Shown one piece after another: positions 40,777-48,781 of a stretch of 64,000 nucleotides of DNA (positions within the stretch are counted from its first letter, which is position 1; the number at the start of each line of letters is the position of its first letter). Origin of the DNA: an uncultured Oscillospiraceae bacterium (GTDB taxonomy: Bacteria > Bacillota > Clostridia > Oscillospirales > Ruminococcaceae). A program made the translations under genes and the position numbers. The notes below the pieces were generated by a model, which saw only the letters and a program-made list of their open reading frames with translations, was not told the origin of the DNA and searched no databases. The stretch is from NCBI GenBank assembly GCA_910588145.1, contig CAJUPO010000001.1, positions 1 through 64,000 of the forward strand, in the 5' to 3' direction.

Positions 40777-42981
40777 TTATGTGTTTTTATTTTTATTTCT
40801 GTATTGCGTCGGAGTTATACCAATTATCTTTTTGAATTGCTGCATGAAATATATTTCACTTTCGTATCCGCAGGCAGCGGCAATTTCTGCAATATTTCTG
40901 CCGTCTGTTACAAGAAGCCTTTTGGCAAGGTTCATTCTTGCATTGATAACGTCAGTCATGACACTTACCCCAAATTCTTTTTTATAAAGTCTTTGAAAGT
41001 ATGCTCTGCTGAGAAGCATCATTTGTGACATATCGTCAATATTCCATTTATTCTGAGGCTGACCGTAAATCTGATTTCTTAGCTGAATAAAGCTTTTTAT
41101 ATATCCGCTTTTTTTCATGTTTTCTGATTTTTTCTTTTCGATATCGTTGTTGATCTGTTGAATTATATCGCCCAGTGAAATGCTCTCGTTTATTTTATCA
41201 CAGAAAAAGCTGTGTTCAAGGCAAATTTCTGTTTCGGTGATATTATTTTTGCAGTACCTGTTTATGGTACTGATATGTGAAAGAACTGATTCCCGTGTAT
41301 AATTCATGCTTCCGATAATGTAAAAACGATTTTCGCCGTATCGGCAGCAGATTTCGTTTCCACGGCAGCTGCTGTTTACTGCGTCAGCAATAGAAATGGT
41401 AACAATGTCGCCATGGTTATAACCCAGTTTTTTATTTATGCTTTTCAGGTTAGTTATTTCAAAGGCAAGGAGAAAAAATTTTTCTAAATTTTTTATAGAA
41501 TTTTCAAAAAATTCAGATGAAAATTCCTCAAAGCCCCGTCTATTGTATAGTCCTGTTAAGGGATCCCTTATTGTTGTAAGGTGTATCCTGTCACTGAAAT
41601 GACGTATGTAATTTCTGATTCTTATAGCTTCAAGAGCTGTACTTGCATTGTCAGTCCATGTCCAGAATTGCTTATCATATGAAAATTGGCTGCTGTCCAT
41701 TTCAACGCAGATGTATCCGAAGCATCTGTCTTGGTAATGCAGAGGGATAAAGTAATATGAGGACGGTGTAAGACTGCTGTATACGGCGGGCAGAATATCC
41801 TTTGATGCAAATTCAGTAGTCATTTTAGGGGGAGTAAGTTTATAAAGAAGAATGTTGTCTGAATATCCGGAAGTTCTGTATTCCTTGTTTCTGGTATTAT
41901 TTATGCCGTCCCAGTCATCACATATACATAGATACATACTTTTTTGACCTCGTATGAGGTATGTGAAACGGCTTAGTATTCTTGCAAAATCATTAAGATT
42001 CTCAGCGGCAGAAATCTGCTGCATCATATTGCTCGACTGCAAAAGATCAGTATATCTCAACTGTTCATTTATTTCTTGTTTATACCATTTAAATAAAGCG
42101 TTATTATTTTCATTGCAGCCGCAGCTTTCCCCGTATTCAAGTTTTTCTTTTTCAAAAAATTGAGAGGAGCATTTTTCACCGGTAATCATTTTATGAAGCC
42201 GGCAGACGATGTTGATTCCCTGATTATAATTTATATTAGAAAATGCAGTGATTGAAGGGGAATTGAGGACATTTTGAAAAAATGAATCATATCCGGCGAC
42301 GGCAATATCGTTGGGAACAGAAATGCCGTTTTTTATAAGTGAGTTTGTAAGATTGATTGCCATTAATCCGTTTGCGCATACAACAGCTTCAGGCTTTTCA
42401 ATTTTTCCATCTGCAATATCATCAGCAAGCTTTTGGGCAGATTGGACGAGATCCTCGCCATAAAATTCATAATTTTTATTATAATATAAGCCATGTTTTT
42501 TCATGGCATCACGGTAACCTGAAAGACGATTTTCTGTCTGGTGTGTTTCGGGTAAACCGGTAAGGCAGTAGATTTTTTTCAGCAAATGCTTTTCAATCAT
42601 GTGTGAGGTAAGTTGAAAAAACAGTTCTCTGTCCTTCCAAATTTTAAACTCCGGATCAGTATCTGAATCTTCAATTTCTATAAACGGAAGACCTGATGAT
42701 TGACATATACCGGCGATTTTGTTTCTGACTGATATTTTCTTAAATGAATTTTTTAATACAATAATGCCGTCAGCCTTTTCAGGATTAAAAAGATCAAATA
42801 TATTTTCCTCTCCCGTTTGAAACGGATATTCAACGTTGTGATTTGAAAAAAAGGAAAATACAATGATATCATAATTCAGTGCATTTGCCTGTTTAATTAT
42901 GCCTTCCATGGTTTTTCTTCTGTAGTCAGATTGACAGTCAGCTATAAATACAGCTATTCTTTTTCTTTTTGAAATGTTCAT
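40777..42981 (-). CDS. Fusion regulator: LacI-type sugar-binding, GGDEF-like and AraC DNA-binding domains
   Basis: A 734-residue cytoplasmic protein. Residues about 8-285 are a periplasmic-binding-like sensor of the LacI/GalR type (R-I-A-V-F-I-A-D-C; D-G-I-I-V-L-K; I-A-V-A-G-Y-D-S-F). About 300-460 is a linker that may be GAF-like. About 470-600 resembles a GGDEF domain (R-D-P-L-T-G-L-Y-N-R-R-G) but the signature is R-Y-G-E-N-R-F instead of R-x-G-G-D-E-F, so no cyclase activity is expected. The last 100 residues are an AraC helix-turn-helix (S-R-A-Y-F-Q-R-L-Y-K-K-E-F-G and I-A-A-A-C-G-Y-E-S). It likely answers to a sugar or its derivative. Its targets are unknown; AGGAGG supports the start. 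Confidence 0.85.
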   Translation of the reverse strand: MNISKRKRIAVFIADCQSDYRRKTMEGIIKQANALNYDIIVFSFFSNHNVEYPFQTGEENIFDLFNPEKADGIIVLKNSFKKISVRNKIAGICQSSGLPFIEIEDSDTDPEFKIWKDRELFFQLTSHMIEKHLLKKIYCLTGLPETHQTENRLSGYRDAMKKHGLYYNKNYEFYGEDLVQSAQKLADDIADGKIEKPEAVVCANGLMAINLTNSLIKNGISVPNDIAVAGYDSFFQNVLNSPSITAFSNINYNQGINIVCRLHKMITGEKCSSQFFEKEKLEYGESCGCNENNNALFKWYKQEINEQLRYTDLLQSSNMMQQISAAENLNDFARILSRFTYLIRGQKSMYLCICDDWDGINNTRNKEYRTSGYSDNILLYKLTPPKMTTEFASKDILPAVYSSLTPSSYYFIPLHYQDRCFGYICVEMDSSQFSYDKQFWTWTDNASTALEAIRIRNYIRHFSDRIHLTTIRDPLTGLYNRRGFEEFSSEFFENSIKNLEKFFLLAFEITNLKSINKKLGYNHGDIVTISIADAVNSSCRGNEICCRYGENRFYIIGSMNYTRESVLSHISTINRYCKNNITETEICLEHSFFCDKINESISLGDIIQQINNDIEKKKSENMKKSGYIKSFIQLRNQIYGQPQNKWNIDDMSQMMLLSRAYFQRLYKKEFGVSVMTDVINARMNLAKRLLVTDGRNIAEIAAACGYESEIYFMQQFKKIIGITPTQYRNKNKNT

Positions 42982-43220
42982 ATTTTCCTCCTTTTTATTA
43001 GAATAATCTATTTTGCATTTTATGTCAATACCTAATGTACATTATTTCAAAATAAAAGCATTATTACTTAGTATATGTCATAATTTTGCATTGAATTATA
43101 TTAAATATTGTGATAAAATATATACATGTTTTACATCAAAATTAAATGAAAAATTATTATAAATTTTTACTTCTTCTACCTTATGCTTACACCACCCCCC
43201 TCTTATAAATTATATACAGC

Positions 43221-43253
43221 AAATAAGCCGCAGTTTTTGCGGTTTATTTGTTA
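43221..43253 (+). terminator. Orphan terminator-like hairpin
   Basis: AAATAAGCCGCA (43221-43232) pairs with TGCGGTTTATTT (43238-43249), one G-U pair, 5-nt loop. No gene ends here on either strand, suggesting a lost gene or small RNA. Confidence 0.5.
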
Positions 43254-43299
43254 TTTAAAGAGAGAATATAGTTAAAATATAAAAATAATGCGAATTGTG

Positions 43300-43328
43300 T
43301 TGACTTTATATGAAATGTATGATATAAT
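43300..43328 (+). promoter_or_regulatory. Promoter of the tRNA-Arg/tRNA-His unit
   Basis: TTGACT (43300-43305), 17 bp, TATAAT (43323-43328), 38 bp before the first tRNA. Confidence 0.75.
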
Positions 43329-43365
43329 AAATAACGTTGAAAATGCAGTAAACATTTTTGAAAAT

Positions 43366-43442
43366 GCGCCTTTAACTCAGCTGGATAGAGTAACTGCCTT
43401 CTAAGCAGTAAGCCATTGGTTCGAGTCCAATAAGGCGCACCA
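43366..43442 (+). tRNA. tRNA-Arg (anticodon TCT)
   Basis: A 77-nt cloverleaf: acceptor GCGCCTT pairs with AAGGCGC, the anticodon arm is ACTGC-CTTCTAA-GCAGT with TCT (reads AGA), and the T-arm has TTCGAGT. Discriminator A and CCA are encoded (43439-43442). AGA is a preferred Arg codon in AT-rich Firmicutes. Confidence 0.93.
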
Positions 43443-43478
43443 TTGATAATATTGCCCTTAAAAGGGGCTTTTATATAT

Positions 43479-43556
43479 GGTGGGTGTAGCTCAGTTGGTT
43501 AGAGCGTCGGATTGTGGTCCCGAAGGTCGTGGGTTCGACCCCCATCTCCCACCCCA
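43479..43556 (+). tRNA. tRNA-His (anticodon GTG)
   Basis: Acceptor GTGGGTG with CTCCCAC, anticodon loop TTGTGGT giving GTG, T-loop TTCGACC, CCA encoded (43554-43556). The extra G at 43479 opposite C73 is the G-1 identity base of tRNA-His. Acceptor position 6-67 reads T-T, a mismatch, where a T-A pair is usual. Small hairpin GCCCTT/AGGGGC between the two tRNAs (43454-43468) may help processing. Confidence 0.93.
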
Positions 43557-43820
43557 TACTTGTGGAACAAAATAGATTTCCACCTTTTAAAGTCCGTAGC
43601 TGCGGGCTTTATTTGCATTTCAGGGGCTTAAATTTCAAGGGCAGAACCATGGACGCTTTTTTTAGGAATTTGAGAACAATAACCTTAGATATGCCTTTTT
43701 AATATTAAAAATTGTAATGGTTGATATACCATTTACTATTTTTAGCTTCATTAATACGTGTCATGTACCTAATGGTGGCGTAGAATGGAAATTTGAAATA
43801 GATTATAGAAAAATAAATTT

Positions 43821-43862
43821 AAAGAAGCAAAACGTGCTTATGCAAGTTTTGCTTCTTTTTTA
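43821..43862 (+). terminator. Orphan terminator in the gene-less region
   Basis: AAAGAAGCAAAAC (43821-43833) with GTTTTGCTTCTTT (43846-43858), perfect 13 bp, 12-nt loop, followed by T. It probably belonged to a gene now decayed. Confidence 0.75.
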
Positions 43863-44387
43863 TTAACAAAGGGAAAAAATGGTGGTATAATAGAAACAAC
43901 CATGTAAAGCAAACAGTCTATACCTCTGATTTAGCAATCATCCTCATAGAACTGATTATGGAACAATCCTCGAAAGAGTGAGCGATTATTGTCAAGTTTT
44001 ATTGTACCATATCAGTTAATTTTTACAAATATAAAACTAGTAATGAGTAAATCCTAACAGTAAATACAGTCAAGTCTAACATGGGGGATTAAAAATCTGC
44101 GTTGGGGGATTTTATATTGACTTTTGGCAAAAAAAATTATATTATTAAGTTAGATAAGAAAAATAAATTCTGAATTAATTAAAAAAATATTTCTGTTTAT
44201 GTGTCGAAAAAATAATAAAATGCTGATGACCTTGAAATTATTAAAATGGATTGGAAATATTATATCGACTAAAATTATTTTTTTAATATTAATAATTCAG
44301 AAATTTTCTTATCAGTAATTGTTATTAAAATATTTGCTAATGGTACTATAGGATATAACATGTAAAAGTTCCTATATCATTTTAAAG

Positions 44388-44422
44388 GAGACTGTTTCAA
44401 TATTATAAAAACAGTCTCTTTT
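44388..44422 (+). terminator. Terminator upstream of the ABC cassette
   Basis: GAGACTGTTT (44388-44397) with AAACAGTCTC (44409-44418), perfect 10 bp, 11-nt loop, TTTT. It lies about 80 bp before the lipoprotein gene and could isolate or attenuate the cassette. Confidence 0.75.
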
Positions 44423-44500
44423 ATTTATTAAAACTATATCTGCATATGTACACAACTCTTTGATTATACGGATATATTGGGACTTAAAGGAGTATTAATA

Positions 44501-45685
44501 ATGAGAATAAAACGAATATTATTTTTATTTATACTTAGTATATTGATATGTTTTAATTTAGGATGTCAAAAATCAAACGTGAATAATATGTCATCAAGTA
44601 ATGCTAATGTAAATCTAATTTTTGCAGATGATTTTAATGCAGAATTACCTGATATTGATTCTTTCCAAACTTTTGAGTTAAAAAGAAAATCAAATCTTTC
44701 TGGTCAAGAATTATATGCTTTATTTAATGAAACTGTTGAAAAATATTTTCCAAAATTATTAAGCAATGAGGAAAAAGATTTGCTTTATAAAATTAACGGA
44801 ACAGATAATAACGGTAATTTCCTTTCGGGAAGCTTTATTGATAATAAATCTAAAATCTTGAACGATGAAATGTCTGTTTTATGTTTATGGTTTACAAGCA
44901 AAAAAGCAATTATTCAAATGGATCCAAATGGCGGAGTACAAACTATTACAGGATCAGCAGCATTTGACCTTGATGATATGGAATATGATACTATAGGCAT
45001 GTACAGCGCTGCAGATGAAAATAAAGTAATTGAAAAAATACATGTTCCTATAAATGGTTTTGAAAATGAATCTTCATATCATCTTTTAAACGGAAATGAA
45101 AGCCTTGATGAAGCTATGAATTATACTGAAACCTTTTTAAATAATGAATTTGATAATGGAATTGCCCATCCGGATTTAATTGCAGATATAACAGACGCTT
45201 GGGTAGTTGACATGGATAATGGTATTTACGGCTATCACTTTTGGCTGACATCAACCTATAATGATATTAGGTTTGACACATATCCTATGAAGGACGCCAT
45301 TGGATTCGGCGGTGATATGTCTACCTGTAAGTCTTATAGCATATATCCTGGATATGCGTTCATGATAGAAAAGGATAAGCTGGATTCTATTATGGCATTT
45401 GGTTATAAAAGAGCTTATGATATTGAAAATATACAGACTCATGAATTGAAAATAACATATGATAATGCCGTTGAAATCCTTTCTAAATCCATTTCAAGTG
45501 TAGTCAATATGGAAATTAATCGAGCAGAATTTGTTTATACTCCATATGAGGTAAACCAATATGACAACAACAATCTTATTGTTGACGCCGCATGGAAATT
45601 CAGTGCTAAAAACCGAAATGACAATTTAGGATATATTTTTTATGTTAATGCTGTTACAGGTGAGGTAGATTATTATACTTATTAA
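44501..45685 (+). CDS. Lipoprotein of an ABC export cassette
   Basis: A 394-residue exported lipoprotein: M-R-I-K-R-I-L, a hydrophobic stretch, and a lipobox ending L-G-C-Q with the acylated Cys near residue 22. The mature part is acidic, without membrane segments, and I do not recognise a domain; a C-terminal F-Y-V-N-A-V-T-G-E-V-D resembles small PepSY-like repeats. AAAGGAG supports the ATG at 44501. It is followed 11 bp later by two ABC-2-type permease genes and an ATPase gene, so it is likely the extracellular partner of that transporter. Confidence 0.7.
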   Translation: MRIKRILFLFILSILICFNLGCQKSNVNNMSSSNANVNLIFADDFNAELPDIDSFQTFELKRKSNLSGQELYALFNETVEKYFPKLLSNEEKDLLYKINGTDNNGNFLSGSFIDNKSKILNDEMSVLCLWFTSKKAIIQMDPNGGVQTITGSAAFDLDDMEYDTIGMYSAADENKVIEKIHVPINGFENESSYHLLNGNESLDEAMNYTETFLNNEFDNGIAHPDLIADITDAWVVDMDNGIYGYHFWLTSTYNDIRFDTYPMKDAIGFGGDMSTCKSYSIYPGYAFMIEKDKLDSIMAFGYKRAYDIENIQTHELKITYDNAVEILSKSISSVVNMEINRAEFVYTPYEVNQYDNNNLIVDAAWKFSAKNRNDNLGYIFYVNAVTGEVDYYTY

Positions 45686-45696
45686 TAGGAGCGTAT

Positions 45697-46593
45697 ATGA
45701 AAACATTACGAATTATAAGCACAAGTCTTAGAAAAGTCCTGACAAGTTATGGATTTTATGCTTGCGTAATTATAACCTTTGTGCTATGCTTTACTGTTGA
45801 AATTTATTATGATATTTCTGCTCAGGAAAGCTATTCTGTAATACACGTTTTAATGAGTTACAGTAATGAACAAATGCTGACAAATACTGATTTTTGCTCA
45901 TACAATGTTTTTATAAAGGGTATTGATGGTTGGTTTCCAATGTTTATACCAATAGTGGCGGCTTTTCCGGTTATTCCTCTTATATGCGATGAGAGAAATT
46001 CGAAGTTTCGCCGTATTACTGCATTTAGAACAACTAAATTCAGTTACAACACAGGAAGTTTTATTTCAGCAATGATATCCGGAGGACTTGCTGTAATGGC
46101 AGGCTTTTTGTTATTTGCAGTCATTGCTTTTGCAGCATTTCCCAATATAAATGAATTTGAGGCTTCAATGGCAGAATCCTTTGAATGGTGGATTCCCGAA
46201 AGCTATCGTTTTTTTACTAAACTTGGGTATCCGTATTTGATATTTTTAAAATTTTTTGAAGTATTTTTATTCGGAGCTTTCTCAGCGATTCCGGCATTTA
46301 TTCTCACAAGTATAATGAAAAATAAATATTTAATAATCTGTATACCGTTTTTTATTAAATATATGATAACTCAGACATATTCTAAACTTTATATGAGTGT
46401 TTATGAGAATATAGAAAATCCTAATGAAAAATTAGCGTCATTTCTTGATATGACTAATCTTGACGCAATAAAAAACATATTCTCCCTTGGAGTTGATAAG
46501 TGGAAAAATATTTTGTTTTACATTGTCCTGTTAATGGGGTCTTATATAATTTACTGTATAACAATGAACAGGAGGCTTGACTATGGGGAATAA
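45697..46593 (+). CDS. ABC-2-type transporter permease (first subunit)
   Basis: A 298-residue membrane protein with about six hydrophobic helices (roughly 17-35, 87-105, 118-145, 180-210, 215-235, 268-290). The fold pattern (one helix, a larger outside loop, then a helix cluster with I-C-D-E-R-N-S-K-F near 105) matches ABC-2 permeases that export peptides, lipids or drugs. It overlaps the next permease gene by 11 bp, so the two are translated together and probably form a heterodimer driven by the ATPase at 47452. Confidence 0.8.
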   Translation: MKTLRIISTSLRKVLTSYGFYACVIITFVLCFTVEIYYDISAQESYSVIHVLMSYSNEQMLTNTDFCSYNVFIKGIDGWFPMFIPIVAAFPVIPLICDERNSKFRRITAFRTTKFSYNTGSFISAMISGGLAVMAGFLLFAVIAFAAFPNINEFEASMAESFEWWIPESYRFFTKLGYPYLIFLKFFEVFLFGAFSAIPAFILTSIMKNKYLIICIPFFIKYMITQTYSKLYMSVYENIENPNEKLASFLDMTNLDAIKNIFSLGVDKWKNILFYIVLLMGSYIIYCITMNRRLDYGE

Positions 46594-47452
46594 GTTAAAA
46601 CTTTATGCAATATGGAACGTAGCAAAAAGCGAATTTATAAAGTGGATTACAAATCCCCGAATAATCATAGCAGGAGTTCTTATAATGTTTATACGCTCTT
46701 TTGCTGTTCTGCCTATGCTTGAACAATCTGAGAAATATGGAGAGCCCCTTAATGTTATGGAACCATTTATAGCAGCAGGCAACTCTGGAATGCTTGCTTT
46801 ATTTTTACCATTAGTATTCCTTTTACTTATAAGCGATTTTCCCATAATGGGAGGTAATACTATTTTTTTCATTAACCGAACAGGAAAATTAAATTGGTTT
46901 TTGGGGCAAATTGTATTTATTATAATTAGTATATTTGTATATATTGGTACTATTCTCTTAAGCTGTATGGTGATGAGTAAAGGGACTTTCAGTGCCGAAT
47001 GGAGTAATGCGATAACAAAGTTTAATGCTGCTTTTCCTGACGAAGCAGGAGGATTTGTTTCAAAGTTGATTCCATCGAATTTGTATAATCAAATTCCAAT
47101 ATTGAATGCAGTAATAGGAACGGTTCTGCTTATTGCTATGTACCTGCTGACCCTTGCATTACTTTTATGCTTAATGAAAATGCTTTATCTTCGTGGCGCA
47201 GGATTGCTTTCAGCTTTAACAGTTATTGTACTGGGAGCAGCTTCATGCTCGCTGAAAATAAATGTAATGTGGATATTTCCAACAGCAAATACATTAATGT
47301 GGCTGCATTATAAGGAAATACTTAAAGAGCCAATAACGCCTGTTGAAAATTCTTTTTTATATTTTTTAATACTGATAGCAGTATTATTTACAGCAAATTT
47401 ATTTGTACTGCGTAATTTGCAGTTTATAAATATTGAACAGGATGGTATGTAA
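46583..47452 (+). CDS. ABC-2-type transporter permease (second subunit)
   Basis: A 289-residue membrane protein with about six helices, related in layout to the preceding one, including a cytoplasmic S-E-F-I-K-W-I-T-N-P start (about 14-23). ATG 46583 is chosen because GGAGG lies 7 nt before it; a TTG 6 nt upstream is too close. Its stop overlaps the ATPase start (TAATG). Substrate unknown. Confidence 0.8.
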   Translation: MGNKLKLYAIWNVAKSEFIKWITNPRIIIAGVLIMFIRSFAVLPMLEQSEKYGEPLNVMEPFIAAGNSGMLALFLPLVFLLLISDFPIMGGNTIFFINRTGKLNWFLGQIVFIIISIFVYIGTILLSCMVMSKGTFSAEWSNAITKFNAAFPDEAGGFVSKLIPSNLYNQIPILNAVIGTVLLIAMYLLTLALLLCLMKMLYLRGAGLLSALTVIVLGAASCSLKINVMWIFPTANTLMWLHYKEILKEPITPVENSFLYFLILIAVLFTANLFVLRNLQFINIEQDGM

Positions 47453-48102
47453 TGAATATAATCAACATAAATAATCTAAGTCTGAAAATCGGGAAAAATA
47501 TTATTTTAACAAATATTAATGTATCATTTGAAAACGGAAAAATCCATGGATTGATCGGAAGAAACGGCAGCGGAAAAACAATGCTTATGAAATGTATCTG
47601 CGGATTTATAAAGCCTACGGAGGGTACTGTTTTTGTGGCGGATAAACAAATCGGAAAAGACTGCGATTTTCCGGAAAGCGTAGGAATTATCATAGAAACT
47701 CCAGGATTTATTCCATATTATTCCGGATTTAAGAATCTTAAACTGTTAGCTGATCTTAAAAGAAAAATAGGCAGAGAGCGGATAAAAAAGGTTATGGAGC
47801 AGGTTGGGCTTGATCCTGAGCTTAAACGCCATGTAAAAAAATATTCTCTTGGAATGCGACAGCGTCTTAGTCTTGCGCAGGCGATTATGGAAGATCCTGA
47901 CTTGCTTATTCTTGATGAGCCCATGAATGGTCTTGATAAAGACGGTGTAGGGGATATGAGAAAATATCTTTTAAATTTAAAGGAACATGGTAAAACTATA
48001 ATAATTGCGTCTCACTCGGCTGAGGATATTGAAATTCTTTGTGATACAGTCTGCGAAATGGATAAGGGCGTTTTGACTAAGGTAAAAGGGTGGGATAAAT
48101 AA
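47452..48102 (+). CDS. ABC transporter ATP-binding protein
   Basis: A 216-residue ATPase with Walker A G-R-N-G-S-G-K-T-M (about 35-43), signature Y-S-L-G-M-R-Q-R-L (about 134-142), Walker B L-L-I-L-D-E-P-M-N-G-L-D (about 154-165) and the switch His in A-S-H-S (about 187). The L-G-M-R-Q-R-L signature is typical of CcmA-type exporters of antibiotics or lantibiotics and of resistance systems. It completes the cassette; no peptide substrate gene is seen next to it. Confidence 0.92.
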   Translation: MNIININNLSLKIGKNIILTNINVSFENGKIHGLIGRNGSGKTMLMKCICGFIKPTEGTVFVADKQIGKDCDFPESVGIIIETPGFIPYYSGFKNLKLLADLKRKIGRERIKKVMEQVGLDPELKRHVKKYSLGMRQRLSLAQAIMEDPDLLILDEPMNGLDKDGVGDMRKYLLNLKEHGKTIIIASHSAEDIEILCDTVCEMDKGVLTKVKGWDK

Positions 48103-48134
48103 AAGAAGGTTATATTTGGTTTAAGTTTAACAGA

Positions 48135-48170
48135 AAAAATCTGCATTTGAAAAAGCAAATGCAGATTTTT
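48135..48170 (+). terminator. Terminator of the ABC cassette
   Basis: AAAAATCTGCATTTG (48135-48149) with CAAATGCAGATTTTT (48156-48170), perfect 15 bp, 6-nt loop. It may also work for the converging regulator gene. Confidence 0.92.
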
Positions 48171-48196
48171 GTTTTTATAAATTCAAAAAATAAAAA

Positions 48197-48766
48197 TTAA
48201 TTTTCATAAGTTGAAAGGATTCTTTGAGCAACTTCCTTTCGGGTAGAACGTGTATCCATGGCCTGTTTTTCTATATATCTGTGAGCCTGGGGCTCTGAAA
48301 ATTTCAAATATTGCATAAGAGCCAATTTTGCTCTGTTAACAAGCCGAATTTCTTCAATTTTTGTCTGGAGCTTGAAATTTTCATTTTGAAGTCCAAGGAT
48401 TCTGGAACGTGTTGCCGAAACAAGTTTTACTGTCTGATGAAAAATAACCTTGTTAACGGGTTTGGAAATAACACATACTCCGTAGCAGCTAAGCTTATCT
48501 GACACATCGTCCGCAATGTCAGATTTACATATCAGTATTATACCTGAATTTGAACATTCCGAAATTTTTATCGAAAGTTCATGACCAAATTCATCGGAGA
48601 GGGGAGTGTTTATAACAACAAGTTCATATTCTGTTTTATCAACACATCTTCTTGCATCATTTCCGCTTGTGGTATTGGTGATGTGAGAGAATCCGGAAGA
48701 TTTAATGAGTTGTGAAAGTAGTTCGATTCCTTTATCGGAACCGGAAGCCAAAAGCACTTTGTTCAT
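48197..48766 (-). CDS. ANTAR-domain antiterminator with degenerate receiver
   Basis: A 189-residue protein with a receiver-like N-terminal domain and a C-terminal ANTAR RNA-binding domain (about 130-187) showing the three-helix pattern L-V-N-R-A-K-L-A-L-M and S-E-P-Q-A-H-R-Y-I-E-K-Q-A-M-D. ANTAR proteins bind paired hairpins and block terminators. In the receiver the acceptor Asp is replaced: V-V-I-N-T-P where V-x-x-D-x-x is expected (about 53), so control by phosphorylation is unlikely. It follows glnA by 15 bp and is probably co-transcribed. The leader terminator of the Amt-PII gene next door is its likely target. Confidence 0.85.
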   Translation of the reverse strand: MNKVLLASGSDKGIELLSQLIKSSGFSHITNTTSGNDARRCVDKTEYELVVINTPLSDEFGHELSIKISECSNSGIILICKSDIADDVSDKLSCYGVCVISKPVNKVIFHQTVKLVSATRSRILGLQNENFKLQTKIEEIRLVNRAKLALMQYLKFSEPQAHRYIEKQAMDTRSTRKEVAQRILSTYEN

Positions 48767-48781
48767 AAAACCACACTGCCT

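Larger units (their letters stand above)
42982..43365. other. Intergenic region between the fusion regulator and the tRNA genes
   Basis: 384 bp, very AT-rich. Near its left end is a minus-strand promoter for the regulator: TTGACA (43028-43023), 17 bp, TATTCT (43005-43000). At 43221-43249 a 12-bp stem with T-rich tail is a terminator with no gene before it. The tRNA promoter is listed separately. No gene is visible. Confidence 0.55.
43557..44500. other. Gene-less AT-rich region after tRNA-His (probable insertion scar)
   Basis: About 940 bp without a credible gene. It contains an 8-bp terminator stem after the tRNA (43589-43610), a perfect 13-bp terminator (43821-43858) with no gene before it, a short frame ending in H-V-P-N-G-G-V-E-W-K-F-E-I-D-Y-R-K just before that terminator, and a T-D-Y-G-T-I-L-E-R-V fragment near 43955. 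TGGGGGATT is repeated at 44082 and 44103. These look like worn remains of genes or an insertion element. Confidence 0.5.

Noticed and set aside
43514..43702. Short frame starting inside tRNA-His
   Set aside because: Its first codons lie in the tRNA; no ribosome site and no similarity.
44082..44111. Complete insertion element at the TGGGGGATT repeats
   Set aside because: No transposase frame and no matching inverted end could be identified; only a possible remnant.
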